A DNA stretch of 41,561 nt, from NCBI GenBank assembly GCA_016280635.1, contig JAEEHC010000044.1:1-41561 (forward strand), read 5' to 3'. The notes beneath the pieces are model-generated. The model was given only the letters and a program-made list of their open reading frames with translations, searched no databases and was not told the origin of the DNA. This DNA comes from Erysipelotrichaceae bacterium. GTDB taxonomy: Bacteria > Bacillota_I > Bacilli_A > Erysipelotrichales > Erysipelotrichaceae. Position numbers and translations under genes: made by a program. Below are positions 40,046 through 41,561 of this stretch, one piece after another. The stretch's first letter is position 1. Every line of letters starts with the position of its first letter.

Positions 40046-41047
40046 TTAGCCCTCCTGAGAACCGTTCTGGTTCATCTCGTCGACCAGGCCGTCCTTCTTG
40101 AGAACGGATTCCAGAGTCTTCATGTCGACCTTCAGGTCGGTATAATAGTCTTCCGTCAGTGATGAGGAGATGGTCTTCAGAGCGCCGTTGATCAGGACGA
40201 TGGTCTTGAGCAGGCGGTCCTCGGAAGCCTTCAGGTCTTCACTTTCAAAGGTATTGGTACTTAAGCGGACATAGTTCTGCAGGATGTCGGATAACATCGG
40301 CAGGTAGTACTGATAAAGCTTGGTAGTCTTGTTCTTGCACTCGCTGAACTCGTCCTCGATCTTCTTGATCTGGTTCAGATACTTGATGCTTTCCGCCAGA
40401 CCTTCCCGGATCTGCTGGTTGGTGATGCTGTTGGAAAGGGAAGAAAGACGGGCAATGTAGAAGGCGCAGTCGGTCTGAACGGTCGGTTCTTCCTTCTTCT
40501 CTTCCTTCTTGACCGGTTCTTCCACGACTTCCTTCTGCTTCTTCTTTTTCTTCTTGCTGGAAGTCAGATCCTTGACGACATTGGCAAAACTGTTGAATCC
40601 GGAGGGGAAGCTGTTGGCAAACAGCTTGAGGTCGGAGACATATTCATCGTTCATGAACAGGTCGTAATCCTCCAGCGCTGCTCCGGCGCTGCTGGTCTTG
40701 ACAATGTATGTATCGTTATCGATGTAAAGCTTGTCGTTATATTCGAAATAAGACTGGAAAATGCTCAGCAGTTCCTTGGTGGAAACGCTGGTGGCTGAAC
40801 GGGAGACTTTCTTCTGACCGATCTTACCGATTAGCTTGCCGATCAGAACGATGAATCCCACGAATGCGGCAATGGGAATGCCGAAAAAGACTAGAATTAA
40901 TCCCGCCATCGTAATCAGTTCGATAAGGCTTCCGGCAAAATCGAAGGCTACTTCCAGGAATCCCGAGGTCATCAGGAAAAAGAAAATCAAACCCCAGGGG
41001 AAACCGGATTTTCTGCGATAACGTCTGTCATAACTGTAACGTGCCAT
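40046..41047 (-). CDS. XpaC-like membrane protein
   Basis: A 333-aa protein with two hydrophobic segments (about residues 17-35 and 45-75), a basic amphipathic region with a lysine run before EEPVKKEEKKEE (about 160-185), and a C-terminal helical domain whose KTTKLYQYYLPMLSDILQNYVRLS is the hallmark of the XpaC family (5-bromo-4-chloroindolyl phosphate hydrolysis protein). XpaC commonly pairs with TelA, as here. The open frame extends to 41092, but no ribosome site is there; AAGG lies 5 bases from ATG 41047. It is first in a four-gene operon and would anchor it to the membrane. Confidence 0.8.
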   Translation of the reverse strand: MARYSYDRRYRRKSGFPWGLIFFFLMTSGFLEVAFDFAGSLIELITMAGLILVFFGIPIAAFVGFIVLIGKLIGKIGQKKVSRSATSVSTKELLSIFQSYFEYNDKLYIDNDTYIVKTSSAGAALEDYDLFMNDEYVSDLKLFANSFPSGFNSFANVVKDLTSSKKKKKKQKEVVEEPVKKEEKKEEPTVQTDCAFYIARLSSLSNSITNQQIREGLAESIKYLNQIKKIEDEFSECKNKTTKLYQYYLPMLSDILQNYVRLSTNTFESEDLKASEDRLLKTIVLINGALKTISSSLTEDYYTDLKVDMKTLESVLKKDGLVDEMNQNGSQEG

Positions 41048-41164
41048 AACCTTAACCCTTTCTGATATATTATATAACAATTCATTCACCATATTCTATA
41101 TGTTATGCCGTAAAAAGACCCCGCCAAGGTTGAGGCACTTCCTCGCTAAACCATGGCGCAGATG

Positions 41165-41173
41165 TGCTAAAAT
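41165..41173 (+). promoter_or_regulatory. Extended -10 promoter of uvrA
   Basis: TGCTAAAAT is an extended -10 about 18 bases upstream of the uvrA ATG. The 144-bp gap to the divergent XpaC-like gene also holds AT-rich TATATAAT on the minus strand, a likely -10 for that operon. Confidence 0.5.
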
Positions 41174-41191
41174 AGTTAGGGTGATTAATGC

Positions 41192-41561
41192 ATGAAAGAC
41201 GAGATCGTCATCAAGGGAGCCCGGGAAAACAACCTTCAGAATGTTTCCCTGCAGCTGCCCCGCAACAAGTTCATCGTCATGACCGGCTTAAGCGGCTCCG
41301 GCAAGACGTCGCTGGCCTTTGACACCATCTATGCCGAGGGGCAGAGACGCTACGTGGAATCGCTCTCTACCTATGCCCGGCAGTTTTTGGGCGGCGTCAG
41401 CAAGCCCGATGTCGACTCCATCGAGGGCCTTTCCCCGGCCATTGCCATCGACCAGAAATCCACCAATAACAACCCCCGTTCCACCGCGGGTACCATTAAC
41501 GAAATGTATGACTACCTGTGACTGCTGTTTGCCAGGAGCGGCGTGCCCTTCTGTCCCAACC
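41192..41561 (+). pseudogene. uvrA: 5' end of uvrA (excinuclease ABC subunit A), in-frame TGA, cut by window end
   Basis: DNA damage recognition subunit of nucleotide excision repair. The first 109 residues are Uvr[23 protein letters not shown], Walker [36 protein letters not shown] and [12 protein letters not shown]. At 41519-41521 a TGA interrupts MYDYL-stop-LLFARSGVPFCPN, where the family has YDYLRLLFAR-G; the conserved frame continues to the window edge. CGA to TGA is a single transition. So this is a nonsense mutation, a sequence error, or a recoded codon. The gene may be intact in reality. AGGGTG is 9 bases before the ATG. Confidence 0.75.

Noticed and set aside
1-41561. General recoding of UGA in this genome
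   Set aside because: UGA ends rdgB, plsY, the yitT-like gene and others, and prfB with its UGA-dependent frameshift is present.
1-41561. CRISPR arrays, tRNA or rRNA genes, insertion sequences
   Set aside because: I found no regularly spaced repeats, tRNA-like cloverleaf, rRNA sequence or transposase.

Overview
The window looks like the chromosome of a low-copy, moderate-GC Firmicute. Gene content and protein style fit the Erysipelotrichia or a close relative: a PPi-type phosphofructokinase, YitT, TrmL, comFA/comFC, LytR-CpsA-Psr, a Trp T-box, FolT-like ECF S component, Fhs/FchA, and strong GGAGG ribosome sites with TGnTATAAT promoters. This placement is an inference from protein character; no rRNA or tRNA gene is present to confirm it. 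About 41 genes are packed tightly, many with 1-17 bp overlaps, and I see no integrase, insertion sequence or CRISPR array.

Layout. 1-5500: plsY is divergent from rdgB-trmL, followed by a small membrane protein, a YitT protein and a MacA/MacB-like efflux or lipoprotein-type ABC set (adaptor, ATPase, permease). 5493-6740: trpS on the minus strand under a Trp-specific T-box. 6808-15823: plus-strand run of a 61-aa protein, a membrane-anchored degenerate amidase-like protein, an ABC-F ATPase, a YgjP metallopeptidase, PPi-phosphofructokinase, mnmG and a fused mannose-6-phosphate isomerase. 15883-16899: a lone ORF6N-domain gene, the only clearly accessory gene. 17052-20724: a minus-strand one-carbon/folate operon fhs-fchA-folD-folT-like. 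20915-22888: pgk-tpiA, divergent from fhs. 23014-25528: a zinc-ribbon protein, then a minus-strand pair yigZ and an ornithine-cyclodeaminase-like gene. 25671-29486: LCP-family protein, comFA-comFC and a cold-shock protein. 29568-34135: secA-prfB (prfB with its programmed +1 frameshift) and two bactofilins. 34279-36249: a ferredoxin-type aldo/keto reductase and a VanX-like dipeptidase. 36316-41047: a minus-strand four-gene operon xpaC-like, unknown, tandem AAA+ ATPase, telA-like. 41192-end: the start of uvrA.

Most notable points. The uvrA start carries an in-frame TGA where the family has an arginine, and the conserved frame continues after it. FolD has lost the two residues needed for cyclohydrolase activity and sits next to fchA, which suggests a split dehydrogenase/cyclohydrolase pathway. 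comFA has an intact zinc finger and helicase frame but no usable start codon. The XpaC/AAA+/TelA operon contains an unknown protein and an ATPase whose N-terminal AAA module has lost its Walker A; it is the best candidate for an incompletely described system. Two further proteins (amidase-like, and the N-terminal domain of the mannose-6-phosphate isomerase) keep a fold signature but lack catalytic residues.
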